The notes under the pieces are model-generated. The model did not search any database, had not been told where the DNA came from, and saw only the letters and a list, made by a program, of their open reading frames with translations. From positions 76,324 to 140,323 of the forward strand of contig UQYV01000002.1 in the NCBI GenBank assembly GCA_900545245.1: 64,000 nucleotides of DNA, given 5' to 3'. The translations under genes and the position numbers were made by a program. Numbering within the stretch: position 1 is the first letter of the stretch; each line of letters starts with the position of its first letter. The stretch is from an uncultured Bacteroidales bacterium. GTDB taxonomy: Bacteria > Bacteroidota > Bacteroidia > Bacteroidales > UBA932. This document shows, piece after piece, positions 50,842 through 59,303 of this stretch.

Positions 50842-52308
50842 ATGGATATGAATCAGGAAAAGAATAGTTCAAAAAATATGGATTCGCTGTCGGAGTTTAT
50901 CCGGGAGCATTATGGCGATGACCCGGACAGGCTGGCGCTTCAGAAGGCGAAGTGGCCGGAAATTGATGTGGCGGCGGCCGTGAGCACGCTCTTGAGCAGA
51001 CGTAAACTGTCCAGGAAGGCTCCGCTTTGGGCTACAACGGATGGATTGGTGCTACCGAGGACTTTGTCAGCGGAGCAGTGCAGTGGAGAGGCTGCGGCAC
51101 GACATAAGGCCCTGGCAATCAGGGAATTTCTCGGTAAACAACCATGGCGCATCGCGGACCTTACGGGAGGGCTAGGCGTGGACTGCCTTGAGTTCTCGAA
51201 TGTGGCGGAGGCGGTGCTCTACAACGAGATGCTGCCCGAGCTGGCCGAGGCGGCGGAACACAATTTCAGAGTGCTCGGAGCCGGAAACATCGAAATATCC
51301 TGCTTTGAAGCAAGCCCAGTGACTCTCGGTGGGGCTGCTATGAGAACAACGAATGCCGGCAATGACGTCCCCAAAGGGAATGGTATGACGGAGTGCGACA
51401 AATCAAATGAAGGGGTAGGCTATTACGACGGAGGCCTTCGGGAAAGGCTTGAACGATTTCACCCTGACGTGATATTCCTCGACCCGGCACGGCGGGACGG
51501 CTGCGGAAAGAAGGTCTTTTTGCTTGAGGACTGTTCGCCGGACATTCTGAAAATCAAAGATATACTATTGGAAATAGCTCCGGTTCTGGTACTGAAGCTC
51601 TCCCCTATGGCTGACATCAGTATGGTGCTTGAAAGGTTGGGAAAAGAGTGCCGTGAACTGCAAATCATCGAATCCGGAGGAGAATGCAAGGAGTTGCTTG
51701 TCTTGATGCGGCGGAATGTACAGGCTTCGGGACAGCAAGACAGCTGTCTGATAAGGGTTTATAATCTCGACGCCGGGAAGGACTCCCCTGTGTTTGAATT
51801 TCGCCGCGACGAGGAAAACGGCTGCCCGGGACCGCAGCTCACGGATTCGGCGGAAATTGTTCCGGGAGCGCTGCTGTTCGAACCAGGCAAAGCGCTGATG
51901 AAAGCCGGATGCTTCCGCCTTATCGGGCAACGATTCGGCGCTTCCGCACTCGGACGCGACACGCACTATTATATATTAAGGGAGAATACACCTGACACGG
52001 CAACTGCAACATCTTCAGCAACAAATATATCTTCAGCAACGGGCCGGGAACATTTCTGCAGCCACCGCTGTCTGAAAGACTCCGGCAAGCTGTTCCGCAT
52101 CCTCGACATCGCTGAAATGTCCGGCAAGGAGCTTAAGGAATTCGGCAAAAGTCATCCAGAAGCCGAAGTCACAGCCCGAGGAGTCCGGATGACCAGCGAA
52201 GAACTCCGCAGACGTCTCGGCTGCAAACCCTCCGACCGCCACCACATCTTCGCCCTCCACGTCGATAAAACCGGCAAAAACCTGCTGCTCTTCACCGAAC
52301 GGGTTTAG
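50842..52308 (+). CDS. PG_1098-type SAM methyltransferase with THUMP-like domain
   Basis: Probable RNA methyltransferase of 488 residues found mainly in Bacteroidota. The Rossmann core has WRIADLTGGLGVDCLEFS near residues 101-118 (SAM loop), and the motif IV equivalent VIFLDPARRDGCGKKVFLLEDCSPD near 210-234, with ALVLKLSPMADI-like sequence after it. An N-terminal helical domain (residues 1-95) and a ferredoxin-like/THUMP-like domain at the C-terminus (MSGKELKEFGKSHPEAEVTARGV near 430-452) complete the family layout. A low-complexity Thr/Ala/Ser stretch (TATATSSATNISSATG) at about 388-403 is unusual. The target RNA is unknown. Confidence 0.87.
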   Translation: MDMNQEKNSSKNMDSLSEFIREHYGDDPDRLALQKAKWPEIDVAAAVSTLLSRRKLSRKAPLWATTDGLVLPRTLSAEQCSGEAAARHKALAIREFLGKQPWRIADLTGGLGVDCLEFSNVAEAVLYNEMLPELAEAAEHNFRVLGAGNIEISCFEASPVTLGGAAMRTTNAGNDVPKGNGMTECDKSNEGVGYYDGGLRERLERFHPDVIFLDPARRDGCGKKVFLLEDCSPDILKIKDILLEIAPVLVLKLSPMADISMVLERLGKECRELQIIESGGECKELLVLMRRNVQASGQQDSCLIRVYNLDAGKDSPVFEFRRDEENGCPGPQLTDSAEIVPGALLFEPGKALMKAGCFRLIGQRFGASALGRDTHYYILRENTPDTATATSSATNISSATGREHFCSHRCLKDSGKLFRILDIAEMSGKELKEFGKSHPEAEVTARGVRMTSEELRRRLGCKPSDRHHIFALHVDKTGKNLLLFTERV

Positions 52309-52357
52309 AAACCTTCAAAAAATGACCTGCTCACCAAAGGACGAATAAGGCATTTTA

Positions 52358-52414
52358 GGGCGATTTTCTACCCAAATCTCATAGAAAAGGGCACATTTGG
52401 GTAAAAAATCGCCC
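52358..52414. repeat. Long inverted repeat with one mismatch, 20-bp arms
   Basis: GGGCGATTTTCTACCCAAAT at 52358-52377 pairs with its complement at 52395-52414 with a single mismatch; the loop has 17 bases. ATTTTTTATTT follows on the plus strand, so it should end plus-strand transcription of the methyltransferase gene (50 bases after its stop). Arms this long are more than a terminator needs; they may also be a remnant of a small mobile element. Confidence 0.75.
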
Positions 52415-52422
52415 ATTTTTTA

Positions 52423-52453
52423 TTTCTATTTCCGTTCATAAACACTATATTTG
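52423..52453 (+). promoter_or_regulatory. Promoter of the DUF234 ATPase gene
   Basis: TTTC at 52423-52426, a 19-base spacer and TATATTTG at 52446-52453, 25 bases before the ATG. The -33 element lies in the T-run of the inverted repeat. Confidence 0.6.
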
Positions 52454-52477
52454 CTGTCGTAAGTAATATTCACAGTT

Positions 52478-53905
52478 ATGATAAGCAACAAACTTGTAGG
52501 CCGGGAGCGAGAATGTAAAGAACTCAAAAGAGTCATGGATTCCGACCGTTCAGAATTTGTTATAGTTTATGGAAGACGAAGAGTCGGCAAGACTTTTCTC
52601 ATAGACCAATACTATCAGGGGAAATATGATTTTATGTTTGTCGGCGGACACAATCTGTCTCGGCAAAGGCAACTCACGAGTTTCGCCAGAGCACTCAAGA
52701 AGTTCTCCGGAACAAAGACAGACAAGTTTGCTGACTGGTTTGACGCATTTTATGCTCTTGAGGACTATCTCGAATCTCTTGACACGGGCAGGAAGAAGGT
52801 GATTTTCATAGACGAGATGCCATGGATAGACACGCAGAAGTCAGACTTCGTATCAGCATTGGAGGATTTTTGGAACGGTTGGGCGGCCAGACGATACGAC
52901 ATAGTGCTCATCGCCAGCGGCTCTGCAACATCGTGGATGGTTGACAATCTGATTGAAAATCAAGGCGGTCTGCACGCACGCATCACCAGTAGCATTTATG
53001 TCCGGCCGTTCACGCTACATGAGACGGCGGAATATCTTCAGAGAAAACACTGCAAGTGGGACAAATACCAGATTCTCCAATGCTACATGGTCTTCGGCGG
53101 CATTCCGTTCTACCTGAGTCTAATAAATCCGTGCGAAAGTCTGGTCCAGAATGTGGACCGGCTGTTTTTTGCACCTGGAGGCATAATGCGAAGTGAATTT
53201 GACGAACTTTACAATGCACTATTTGCCAATGCAGATTTGTATATCAATGTTGTAAAGTCAATGGCCGGTCATCATGAAGGTATGTCCCGAGACGAAATCG
53301 CAAAGGCCACAGGCATGAGCGGAGGAACGCTCACCTGTGTACTGACCAATCTTGAACGCTGCGACTTCATCGCGCGTAGCCGGAATTTCGGTCAGAAATC
53401 CAAGGATACAATTTATCGTCTAGTCGATTTCTACACCCTATTTTATTATAAGTTCATCATGCAGGACACCGCCGGCGATGAGCAGTGGTGGAGCCACAAC
53501 TTTGAATCACGGGCAGTTTCCGTATGGCAGGGTCTCACTTTCGAGACAGTCTGCCTGATGCACACCGACTGCATCAAACGCGCATTGGGAATCTCAGGGA
53601 TGGCGACGGAAATATCGGCATGGAGAAAGACCGCGGGCGAAGGAGAAAAGGGCGGACAAATCGACCTAATCATTAAGCGTGCCGACCGCATCATCCATTT
53701 GTGTGAAATGAAATTCAGCAAATCTGAATACCGCATCACCGATGCCTACGAACAGCTGCTGAGAGAGCGTTTGGAACTCTTCCAAAGTTCCACCAAAACA
53801 ACATTCTCTTTGGTAATAACCTTCGTAACGACATACGGAGTAGCCGACGGGCTTCATCATAGTCTGGTACACAGCGAGGTCACAATGGAACAGTTATTCA
53901 ACTAA
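52478..53905 (+). CDS. ATP-binding protein, archaeal-ATPase + DUF234 type
   Basis: P-loop ATPase of 475 residues, accessory and of unknown function. Walker A is VYGRRRVGKTFLID near residues 30-43; Walker B VIFIDEMPWID near 108-118; and a sensor-like IASGSATSW near 147-155. A middle winged-helix-like part follows (MSRDEIAKATGMSGGTLTCVLTNL near 268-291). The C-terminal DUF234 domain has the PD-(D/E)xK-like pattern GGQIDLIIKRADRIIHLCEMKF, near 393-415. It is the first of three neighbouring but distinct ATPases on the plus strand. Such proteins are common in archaea, Bacteroidota and rumen/gut bacteria, often in accessory regions. Confidence 0.87.
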   Translation: MISNKLVGRERECKELKRVMDSDRSEFVIVYGRRRVGKTFLIDQYYQGKYDFMFVGGHNLSRQRQLTSFARALKKFSGTKTDKFADWFDAFYALEDYLESLDTGRKKVIFIDEMPWIDTQKSDFVSALEDFWNGWAARRYDIVLIASGSATSWMVDNLIENQGGLHARITSSIYVRPFTLHETAEYLQRKHCKWDKYQILQCYMVFGGIPFYLSLINPCESLVQNVDRLFFAPGGIMRSEFDELYNALFANADLYINVVKSMAGHHEGMSRDEIAKATGMSGGTLTCVLTNLERCDFIARSRNFGQKSKDTIYRLVDFYTLFYYKFIMQDTAGDEQWWSHNFESRAVSVWQGLTFETVCLMHTDCIKRALGISGMATEISAWRKTAGEGEKGGQIDLIIKRADRIIHLCEMKFSKSEYRITDAYEQLLRERLELFQSSTKTTFSLVITFVTTYGVADGLHHSLVHSEVTMEQLFN

Positions 53906-53970
53906 TTTCCATAATGTTACAATGCAATGACAAGTCGTCGCGAACATTTTATAGAAAAAATATAATATTT

Positions 53971-54002
53971 TTTGTATAAAACCAGAAATATGCCTACCTT
54001 GC
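53971..54002 (+). promoter_or_regulatory. Promoter of the second ATPase gene
   Basis: TTTG at 53971-53974, a 20-base spacer and TACCTTGC at 53995-54002 (one mismatch in TAnnTTTG), 15 bases before the ATG. Confidence 0.5.
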
Positions 54003-54017
54003 AGAAAATTATACGTT

Positions 54018-55232
54018 ATGGCTGCACGCAAACCTCTGAACCCATTTTTCATCGGAACTGACATTCCGGACAAATATTTTTGTGACAGAAAGAACGAAAC
54101 GGTGGAAATTATCCGGTATATAAAAAACGGAAACAATGTTGTCCTGAAAGCCCCGCGAAGAGTGGGCAAGTCAAGCCTTATCAAGCATGTTTTGGCTCAA
54201 GATGAGATTGCAAAACACTATAACACCCTATATGTCGATGTATTCGGGACATTGTCCGCATCCGAATTTGAACGCGAACTGCAGAACAAGTTTATGATGT
54301 CCCCATTCGCAAAGGCAACAAAGACATGGAAGACATTAGTGTCGTATGCGAAGGGAATCCAACTGAATCTCGGCTCTTACAACGGTACGGTTATAGACTT
54401 TCCGTCAATCGGCCTTGGGGCTACGCCGAATCCGGTTTTCACAATCAACGAGATTTTGAATGAATATGAGCATGCCGACAAGCCGGGGCTTATAGTATTC
54501 GATGAATTTCAACAGATTGAGAACTATCCGGAACGCATGGCCGCCATACTGCGCAGCAAGATTCAGGAACTAAATAACACGAAATTCATTTTCTCCGGCA
54601 GTTCAAGGCATATCCTCAACACGATGTTTCTCAATTACAACCAGCCTTTCTACAAAAGTGCCCTGACGATGGATTTGGATATTATCGGCATTGATGCATA
54701 TAAAGACTTTGTGAAATCAATGTTTGAAGACTACGGGCGCAGCATTGACGCAGACGCTGTTGAGTTCGTCTATTATCTGATGTCGGGAAATACCTTCAAT
54801 ATGCAGGAGGTAATGAAAGAAACTTTTATGACAACTGAGGGCAAGCCCGGTGCCGGCAAGGAAGATGTCGTGGCTGCAATTCACTCGATTCTTGACAGGC
54901 ACGACGAGGAATACAGGGAGCAGATAGGCCGGGTGTCAAGCCTAAAGGACAGGAAACTGCTCTACTGCATAGCAAACGAGGGCATCGCCAAAAGTCTGAC
55001 TTCCGAGGCTATGCTGAAGAAATATGGCCTTGACAATGCTTCGTCCGTACAGCATTCGCTGAATAACCTGACGAGTGAGAAAATCTCTATGGTTCAGAAA
55101 GTCGCAAAAGCGGCGTATATGATACAGGACCGGTTGTTCGAACTTTGGCTTGCTCTCAAAGCCGGGGCACTTGAGAGCAAATTCCGCGATTGCCGGGAAC
55201 GATTTGAGGAAGAACGTAAAAGTTCAAGATGA
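54018..55232 (+). CDS. ATP-binding protein of the archaeal-ATPase type
   Basis: P-loop ATPase of 404 residues. The N-terminus (NPFFIGTDIPDKYFCDRKNET, near residues 8-28) is the family's usual preface, then Walker A VLKAPRRVGKSSLIKHV near 42-58, Walker B GLIVFDEFQQIENYP near 156-170, and the sensor-like KFIFSGSSRHIL near 192-203. The C-terminal half is helical with a winged-helix-like end (SEAMLKKYGLDNASSVQHSLNNLTSEK, near 332-358). There is no nuclease motif. The function is unknown; these proteins occur singly or in clusters in Bacteroidota. Gap to the first ATPase: 112 bases. Confidence 0.87.
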   Translation: MAARKPLNPFFIGTDIPDKYFCDRKNETVEIIRYIKNGNNVVLKAPRRVGKSSLIKHVLAQDEIAKHYNTLYVDVFGTLSASEFERELQNKFMMSPFAKATKTWKTLVSYAKGIQLNLGSYNGTVIDFPSIGLGATPNPVFTINEILNEYEHADKPGLIVFDEFQQIENYPERMAAILRSKIQELNNTKFIFSGSSRHILNTMFLNYNQPFYKSALTMDLDIIGIDAYKDFVKSMFEDYGRSIDADAVEFVYYLMSGNTFNMQEVMKETFMTTEGKPGAGKEDVVAAIHSILDRHDEEYREQIGRVSSLKDRKLLYCIANEGIAKSLTSEAMLKKYGLDNASSVQHSLNNLTSEKISMVQKVAKAAYMIQDRLFELWLALKAGALESKFRDCRERFEEERKSSR

Positions 55233-55752
55233 CACAATAAACAAACCAGAATGTCAGAAAAGCGCGAAAAGGCGCGATTCTCGTCCCAACCTCATCATAG
55301 TCAAACAGCTCCGGAGAAATCGACGGCAAGACAGGAGCATCGAGATATATCCGCTGGATGACATAGCGTTCAAAGATTTCATTCAATCCCTGCTAAAGCG
55401 CCTCCTGCGGAGTATTCCCCGCGCATAGGCCGCATTCGCAGAATTCCTTCTCCGTAAAACTGACACATTTCTCATCCAAAAAATATCGGAATTTCTGGCC
55501 TGAAGAAGCAAGATGAGAAAGTTCCAGGCAGAGCTATACATACAAAGAAAGTGTGGAACTTATTCCGCTTATTCCAAAAGAGGCTCTGACAAAGCCCAAG
55601 AACAAATAAGGAGAAACGGTCCCACACCTGTATACGGCGACTTTCTGAATTGACAAGTCACATACAGATGATGGTGTCCATCGTCTATCCCCTGTTCTAT
55701 TGGAAACTGTCAGATTTCTTTTGGCAGGATAGTGCGAAAACACTTTCATCAA
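55156..55752 (-). pseudogene. Decayed reading frame, two in-frame TAG codons
   Basis: One minus-strand frame stays open from 55752 to 55156 except for two TAG codons (55536-55534 and near 55410). The middle segment reads YFLDEKCVSFTEKEFCECGL followed by CAGNTPQEAL, which looks like real protein with three close Cys (CxC and Cys). The rest reads NEIFERYVIQRIYLDAPVL and then FDYDEVGTRI. I do not recognise the family. The 3' end overlaps the second ATPase gene by 77 bases. The remaining part of the 730-base gap (55233-55963) has no other gene that I can see; it is the most degenerate stretch of the window. Chance openness is possible. Confidence 0.3.
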
Positions 55753-55859
55753 ACTATTTCGTCACACCCGTCAAGGCATAACAAGAGACAAAATTAATAC
55801 ATTTTCCCGAACTGACAATGATGATTTTGCACGACTGCAAACAAATCCAAAGGCCCTCT

Positions 55860-55928
55860 GCCACATTACTGAACAAATCGACGCCAAATTACTGAAAAAT
55901 TTCACGCCAAATTACTGAATTCACCAAA
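55860..55928. repeat. Three tandem 23-bp direct repeats
   Basis: Units start at 55860, 55883 and 55906 at exactly 23-base spacing. Each begins GCCAAATTACTGAA (first copy has C for A at one place), and the last nine bases vary. The third copy overlaps the -33 region of the DUF4143 gene promoter. The 23-base period is about two helical turns, so bound proteins would sit on one face of the DNA: a probable operator. A small palindrome TTTGCA-CGAC-TGCAAA lies at 55826-55841. Confidence 0.85.
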
Positions 55929-55935
55929 AAGTTAT

Positions 55936-55943
55936 TATATTTG
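55936..55943 (+). promoter_or_regulatory. -7 element of the DUF4143 ATPase gene
   Basis: TATATTTG (TAnnTTTG), 20 bases before the ATG. The -33 position falls within the third 23-bp repeat (ACTG at an 18-base spacing), so activator or repressor control by the repeats is plausible. Confidence 0.55.
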
Positions 55944-55963
55944 CATCGGTAAAGCATTAAGAT

Positions 55964-57247
55964 ATGGAAAGTTACAGATATAGGATCATGGACGACCTGC
56001 TGAAAAGGAAATTGCAGGCTAAGGGCGCTGTTCTCATAGAGGGCCCAAAGTGGTGCGGGAAAACAACGACGGCGGAAGAAATAGCAGCAAGCAAGGTGCT
56101 GCTGGCAAGGACCGATACAAAAGAGAGTTTCAGAAGTCTTTTGGAAATAGATATGGACACGGCTTTGGCAGGAGCTGCACCGATGCTGATTGACGAATGG
56201 CAGACAGTTCCAAAACTTTGGGACGCAGTGCGCTACACAGTAGACCACCGCCGCACAATGGGCCAGTTTATCCTTACAGGCTCCGCCGTCCCTGACAAGA
56301 AAGCCGAAGAAGAACGGGAACACTCAGGCACCGGGAGGTTCGGATGGCTGACAATGAGGCCGATGACGCTGTTCGAATCAGGAGAGTCAAACGGCTCCGT
56401 CAGCATCGGCGAATTGTTTACTGCACAAGAGGATATACTCGAAACGAACGAACTCAAATTACAGGACATCGCATTCCTCATCTGCCGTGGAGGTTGGCCG
56501 ATGGCTGTCGGACTACCGGAAGAAGCTGCCCTGGAGCAGGCATTTGACTATTACGATGCTGTCACGAAGGAGGACATAGTGAAAGTTGACGGTGTAAAAC
56601 GAACTTCGGAAAGGGCACAGCGTCTGATGCGGGCATACGCACGTCACCAAGGCACACAGGCATCGATAGCTACACTGCGCGAAGACCTGAAAAACAATGA
56701 TTCTGCAACACTCGACGACAACACAATAAGTTCATATCTTGATGCACTGAGAAAGATTTTCGTGGTAGAAGATCTGCCGGCATGGAATCCGAACCTACGT
56801 TCCAAAACGGCGATACGCACCGCTGACACGCGCTATTTCGTTGATCCTTCGATAGCCACTGCTGCCTTGGGGCTCGGTCCGGAAGACCTTATAAATGACC
56901 TCAAAACGATGGGATTTTTCTTTGAGGCCATGTGTATAAGAGACCTACGCGTATTCGCGGAGGCGTTAAACGGCAAAGTCTATCATTTTCGGGACAAAAG
57001 CGGACTGGAATGTGATGCGGTGATACACCTGAGAAACGGACGATACGGACTGATTGAAATAAAGCTCGGTGGGAAATCTCTTATTGATGAGGGAGCCGCA
57101 ACACTCAATTCTCTTGAGGCGCAAATTGACACGACACGGATGAAATCGCCGTCATTCAAGATGATCTTGACTGCAACAGGAGAACATTCCTACCGCCGGC
57201 CGGACGACGGAATATATGTTGTGCCAATCGGCTGCATCAAACTTTGA
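55964..57247 (+). CDS. ATP-binding protein, AAA_14 + DUF4143 type
   Basis: P-loop ATPase of 427 residues. The N-terminal AAA_14 domain has Walker A IEGPKWCGKTTTAEE near residues 25-39, Walker B PMLIDEWQTVPKLWD near 72-86, and the sensor FILTGSAVPDKKAEEE followed by HSGTGRFGWLTMRPMTL near 104-135. The C-terminal DUF4143 domain carries the PD-(D/E)xK pattern SGLECDAVIHLRNGRYGLIEIKLG, near 345-368. The ATG at 55964 or the one eight codons later (MDDLLKRKL) may be used. The family is widespread and uncharacterised. Its promoter region carries the three 23-bp repeats. It has the nuclease-like tail in common with the first ATPase, not with the second. Confidence 0.9.
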   Translation: MESYRYRIMDDLLKRKLQAKGAVLIEGPKWCGKTTTAEEIAASKVLLARTDTKESFRSLLEIDMDTALAGAAPMLIDEWQTVPKLWDAVRYTVDHRRTMGQFILTGSAVPDKKAEEEREHSGTGRFGWLTMRPMTLFESGESNGSVSIGELFTAQEDILETNELKLQDIAFLICRGGWPMAVGLPEEAALEQAFDYYDAVTKEDIVKVDGVKRTSERAQRLMRAYARHQGTQASIATLREDLKNNDSATLDDNTISSYLDALRKIFVVEDLPAWNPNLRSKTAIRTADTRYFVDPSIATAALGLGPEDLINDLKTMGFFFEAMCIRDLRVFAEALNGKVYHFRDKSGLECDAVIHLRNGRYGLIEIKLGGKSLIDEGAATLNSLEAQIDTTRMKSPSFKMILTATGEHSYRRPDDGIYVVPIGCIKL

Positions 57248-57315
57248 ATGCTGAATAAAAAAGACGATATTTGCAGTCCGAATGTCGACGGGAGGTCGAA
57301 TATGGTCAATTTCGA

Positions 57316-58209
57316 ATGGGAAGAAAATTATCTGAAATATTATGCGCCGCCATGTTGGCGACACTTTTTTCGTCATGCTCCGCGACGAGGCATGTCAGCA
57401 CTGAATATGCTCCGGTGAAGACGGATTATGTCGGGAAGGGAACGTTGGAAACCATATTCTGCAAAAGTTCGCAGACTGGACTGAGCGAGCGGAGGATGTT
57501 TGTATATCTTCCTGAAAACTACTATGATACAGATATAGACTATCCCGTATTATACCTGTTGCACGGAGCAAGGGGAACCGAGACTTCATGGATTGAAAAA
57601 GGACATATCATGCAAAACGTTGACATGCTTGTCAGCGAAGGCAAGGTGAAGCCGATGATTGTCGTAATGCCGAACTGCAACGAGTATGACAACGACGCCG
57701 ACTATGCAATGTCGAGGCAAAAGCCTCTCGTCGAATCTGTCCTCGAAGTCAATGGCGCCGTGGAGACATATTTCGTGACTGATGTCATGGAAACCGTTGA
57801 CAGTCTGTACCGTACGATCAGGAGCAAGCACGGACGCGCAATAGCCGGCCTGTCTGTCGGGGCTCTGCAAACGATATTCATCACGGCTCTCAATCCTGAA
57901 CTGTTCGACTACATAGGGCTTTTCTCCCCGATGATTAAGCCTGTTTTCCACTACGGAGAACATTCCGGGTTTTACCGCGACCTCAAGAAAAGGCTGATAG
58001 TCCAGTTCGCGATTCCTCCGAAACTGTACTCAATAATGGCAGGGAAATGGGACATTTTCTTTGCGTCAACAGAGCAGTTCAATTTTTATCTCAAGACACA
58101 CGACTATCCGCACGAGTATTACATGTCCGGCGGCGGTCACAACTGGCGCAACTGGGAAAAGTACAGCATCCGGTTCATACAGGGTTTATGGAATGAAGAC
58201 GGGATGTAA
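57316..58209 (+). CDS. Lipoprotein esterase (alpha/beta hydrolase, esterase D-like)
   Basis: Exported serine esterase of 297 residues from the ATG at 57316, where the lipoprotein signal begins: MGRKLSEILCAAMLATLFSSC, Cys at residue 21. The alpha/beta-hydrolase domain has YLLHGARGTETSWIEKG near residues 79-95, the nucleophile elbow AGLSVGALQ near 176-184, and the His of GGGHNWRNWE near 272-281. It resembles feruloyl/acetylxylan-esterase-like proteins (putative esterase, PF00756), which remove acyl groups from polysaccharides, but no glycosidase or SusC/D genes are near. The frame extends upstream for 15 codons; the ATG chosen starts the signal peptide. Confidence 0.86.
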   Translation: MGRKLSEILCAAMLATLFSSCSATRHVSTEYAPVKTDYVGKGTLETIFCKSSQTGLSERRMFVYLPENYYDTDIDYPVLYLLHGARGTETSWIEKGHIMQNVDMLVSEGKVKPMIVVMPNCNEYDNDADYAMSRQKPLVESVLEVNGAVETYFVTDVMETVDSLYRTIRSKHGRAIAGLSVGALQTIFITALNPELFDYIGLFSPMIKPVFHYGEHSGFYRDLKKRLIVQFAIPPKLYSIMAGKWDIFFASTEQFNFYLKTHDYPHEYYMSGGGHNWRNWEKYSIRFIQGLWNEDGM

Positions 58210-58245
58210 GACGCGCAACGCAGCAGACCGCCTTTCTTCGCCCCG

Positions 58246-59277
58246 TCAGATGTAGAACTCCCGGCGATACTTATACTCCGACCTCAGTTTCTCGAATGAC
58301 TCCGGATGGAGACGGAACATGAAATCGTCGGTGAAAATCGGATAGTTGTACTGGAAAGTCGCGGCAATCTCCCCCTGACTCATACCCTCTACATCAAGCT
58401 TGAGCGGCTGCTCTTCCTGGTGGTCGGAGCGCGGGTAGAAATTGTAGAGCTGGACAATACCGAAATGACGCGCCACTGCCCTGACTGCCATTGCCGTGCC
58501 TTTCTGCTTGCCCTGATAGGAATATCCTGCTATGTGAGGAGTGGCAATATCCACCATATCAATGAGTTCCTCGTTAACATCCGGCTCATGGTTCCAAGTG
58601 TCGATGACGACGGCACCGAGCTTCGGAATATATTCCATAAGAGCCTTTTCATCGACGACTTCTCCCCTGGAGGCGTTGATGAAGAACGCTCCGGGGCGCA
58701 TTTTCGCGAAAAACTGCTCATTGGCCATAAATTTCGTCGTCTCGTCGAGAGGTGTGTGCATCGTAACAATCTGAGAGTTCGCGAGGAGCGTGTCAAGGTC
58801 ACAGAAGCCATCCGGTCCCTCGGCCTTTGCCCGTGGAGGGTCGCAGAGAAGGACATTGAACCCGAGTTTACGGGCCATCGATTCGACAAGGGAACCGACA
58901 TGTCCAACACCGATGATGCCGAACGTCGCGTCCTTCAGCGTGATGGCCTTGCGTGACGCCACTCCGTAGAGAGCCGAAAATACATACTGGGCCACGCCCC
59001 CGGCATTGCAGCCTTGGGCATTGTGGACTTCAATCCCGTTAGCATTGCAATAGTCGAAATCAATGTGGTCCGTACCTATTGTCGCTGTCGCAATCATCTT
59101 CACCTTCGTTCCATCAAGCAGGGATGCGTCACATCGCGTGCGCGTCCTTATTATGATGGCGTCGGCATCAACAAGATCTTCTCGGACGATTTCCTTTCCG
59201 TCCACGTATGCGACCTCACAATACGGCTCGAACACACCTTCCAAAAACGGTATATTTCTGTCTGCAACGATTTTCAT
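58246..59277 (-). CDS. pdxB: 4-phosphoerythronate dehydrogenase (vitamin B6 pathway)
   Basis: NAD-dependent 2-hydroxyacid dehydrogenase of 343 residues. It oxidises 4-phosphoerythronate in the deoxyxylulose 5-phosphate-dependent route to pyridoxal phosphate. The start MKIVADRNIPFLEG is diagnostic for PdxB; the Rossmann site is GIIGVGHVGSLVESMARK near residues 117-134; catalytic residues are in NASRGEVVDEKAL (Arg), ATPHIAGYSYQGK (His) and VIDTWNHEPD (Glu). The C-terminal DUF3410 dimer domain follows. It lies 26 bases after the DUF721 gene, which is after recF. Confidence 0.93.
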   Translation of the reverse strand: MKIVADRNIPFLEGVFEPYCEVAYVDGKEIVREDLVDADAIIIRTRTRCDASLLDGTKVKMIATATIGTDHIDFDYCNANGIEVHNAQGCNAGGVAQYVFSALYGVASRKAITLKDATFGIIGVGHVGSLVESMARKLGFNVLLCDPPRAKAEGPDGFCDLDTLLANSQIVTMHTPLDETTKFMANEQFFAKMRPGAFFINASRGEVVDEKALMEYIPKLGAVVIDTWNHEPDVNEELIDMVDIATPHIAGYSYQGKQKGTAMAVRAVARHFGIVQLYNFYPRSDHQEEQPLKLDVEGMSQGEIAATFQYNYPIFTDDFMFRLHPESFEKLRSEYKYRREFYI

Positions 59278-59303
59278 ATCAATTTTAATAAATACCCACT
59301 CCA

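Noticed and set aside
55826..55841. TTTGCA-CGAC-TGCAAA palindrome as an origin or operator
   Set aside because: A single short palindrome in AT-rich degenerate DNA is easily due to chance; no further support is seen.
55860..55928. CRISPR-like array
   Set aside because: The three units have a 23-base period with no unique spacers of proper length, and no cas genes are nearby; tandem operator sites explain them better.
52478..57247. Complete new defence system
   Set aside because: The three ATPases have separate promoters, no shared operon, no toxin, sensor or effector partner, and occur singly elsewhere in Bacteroidota. The cluster is reported only as a hot-spot candidate.
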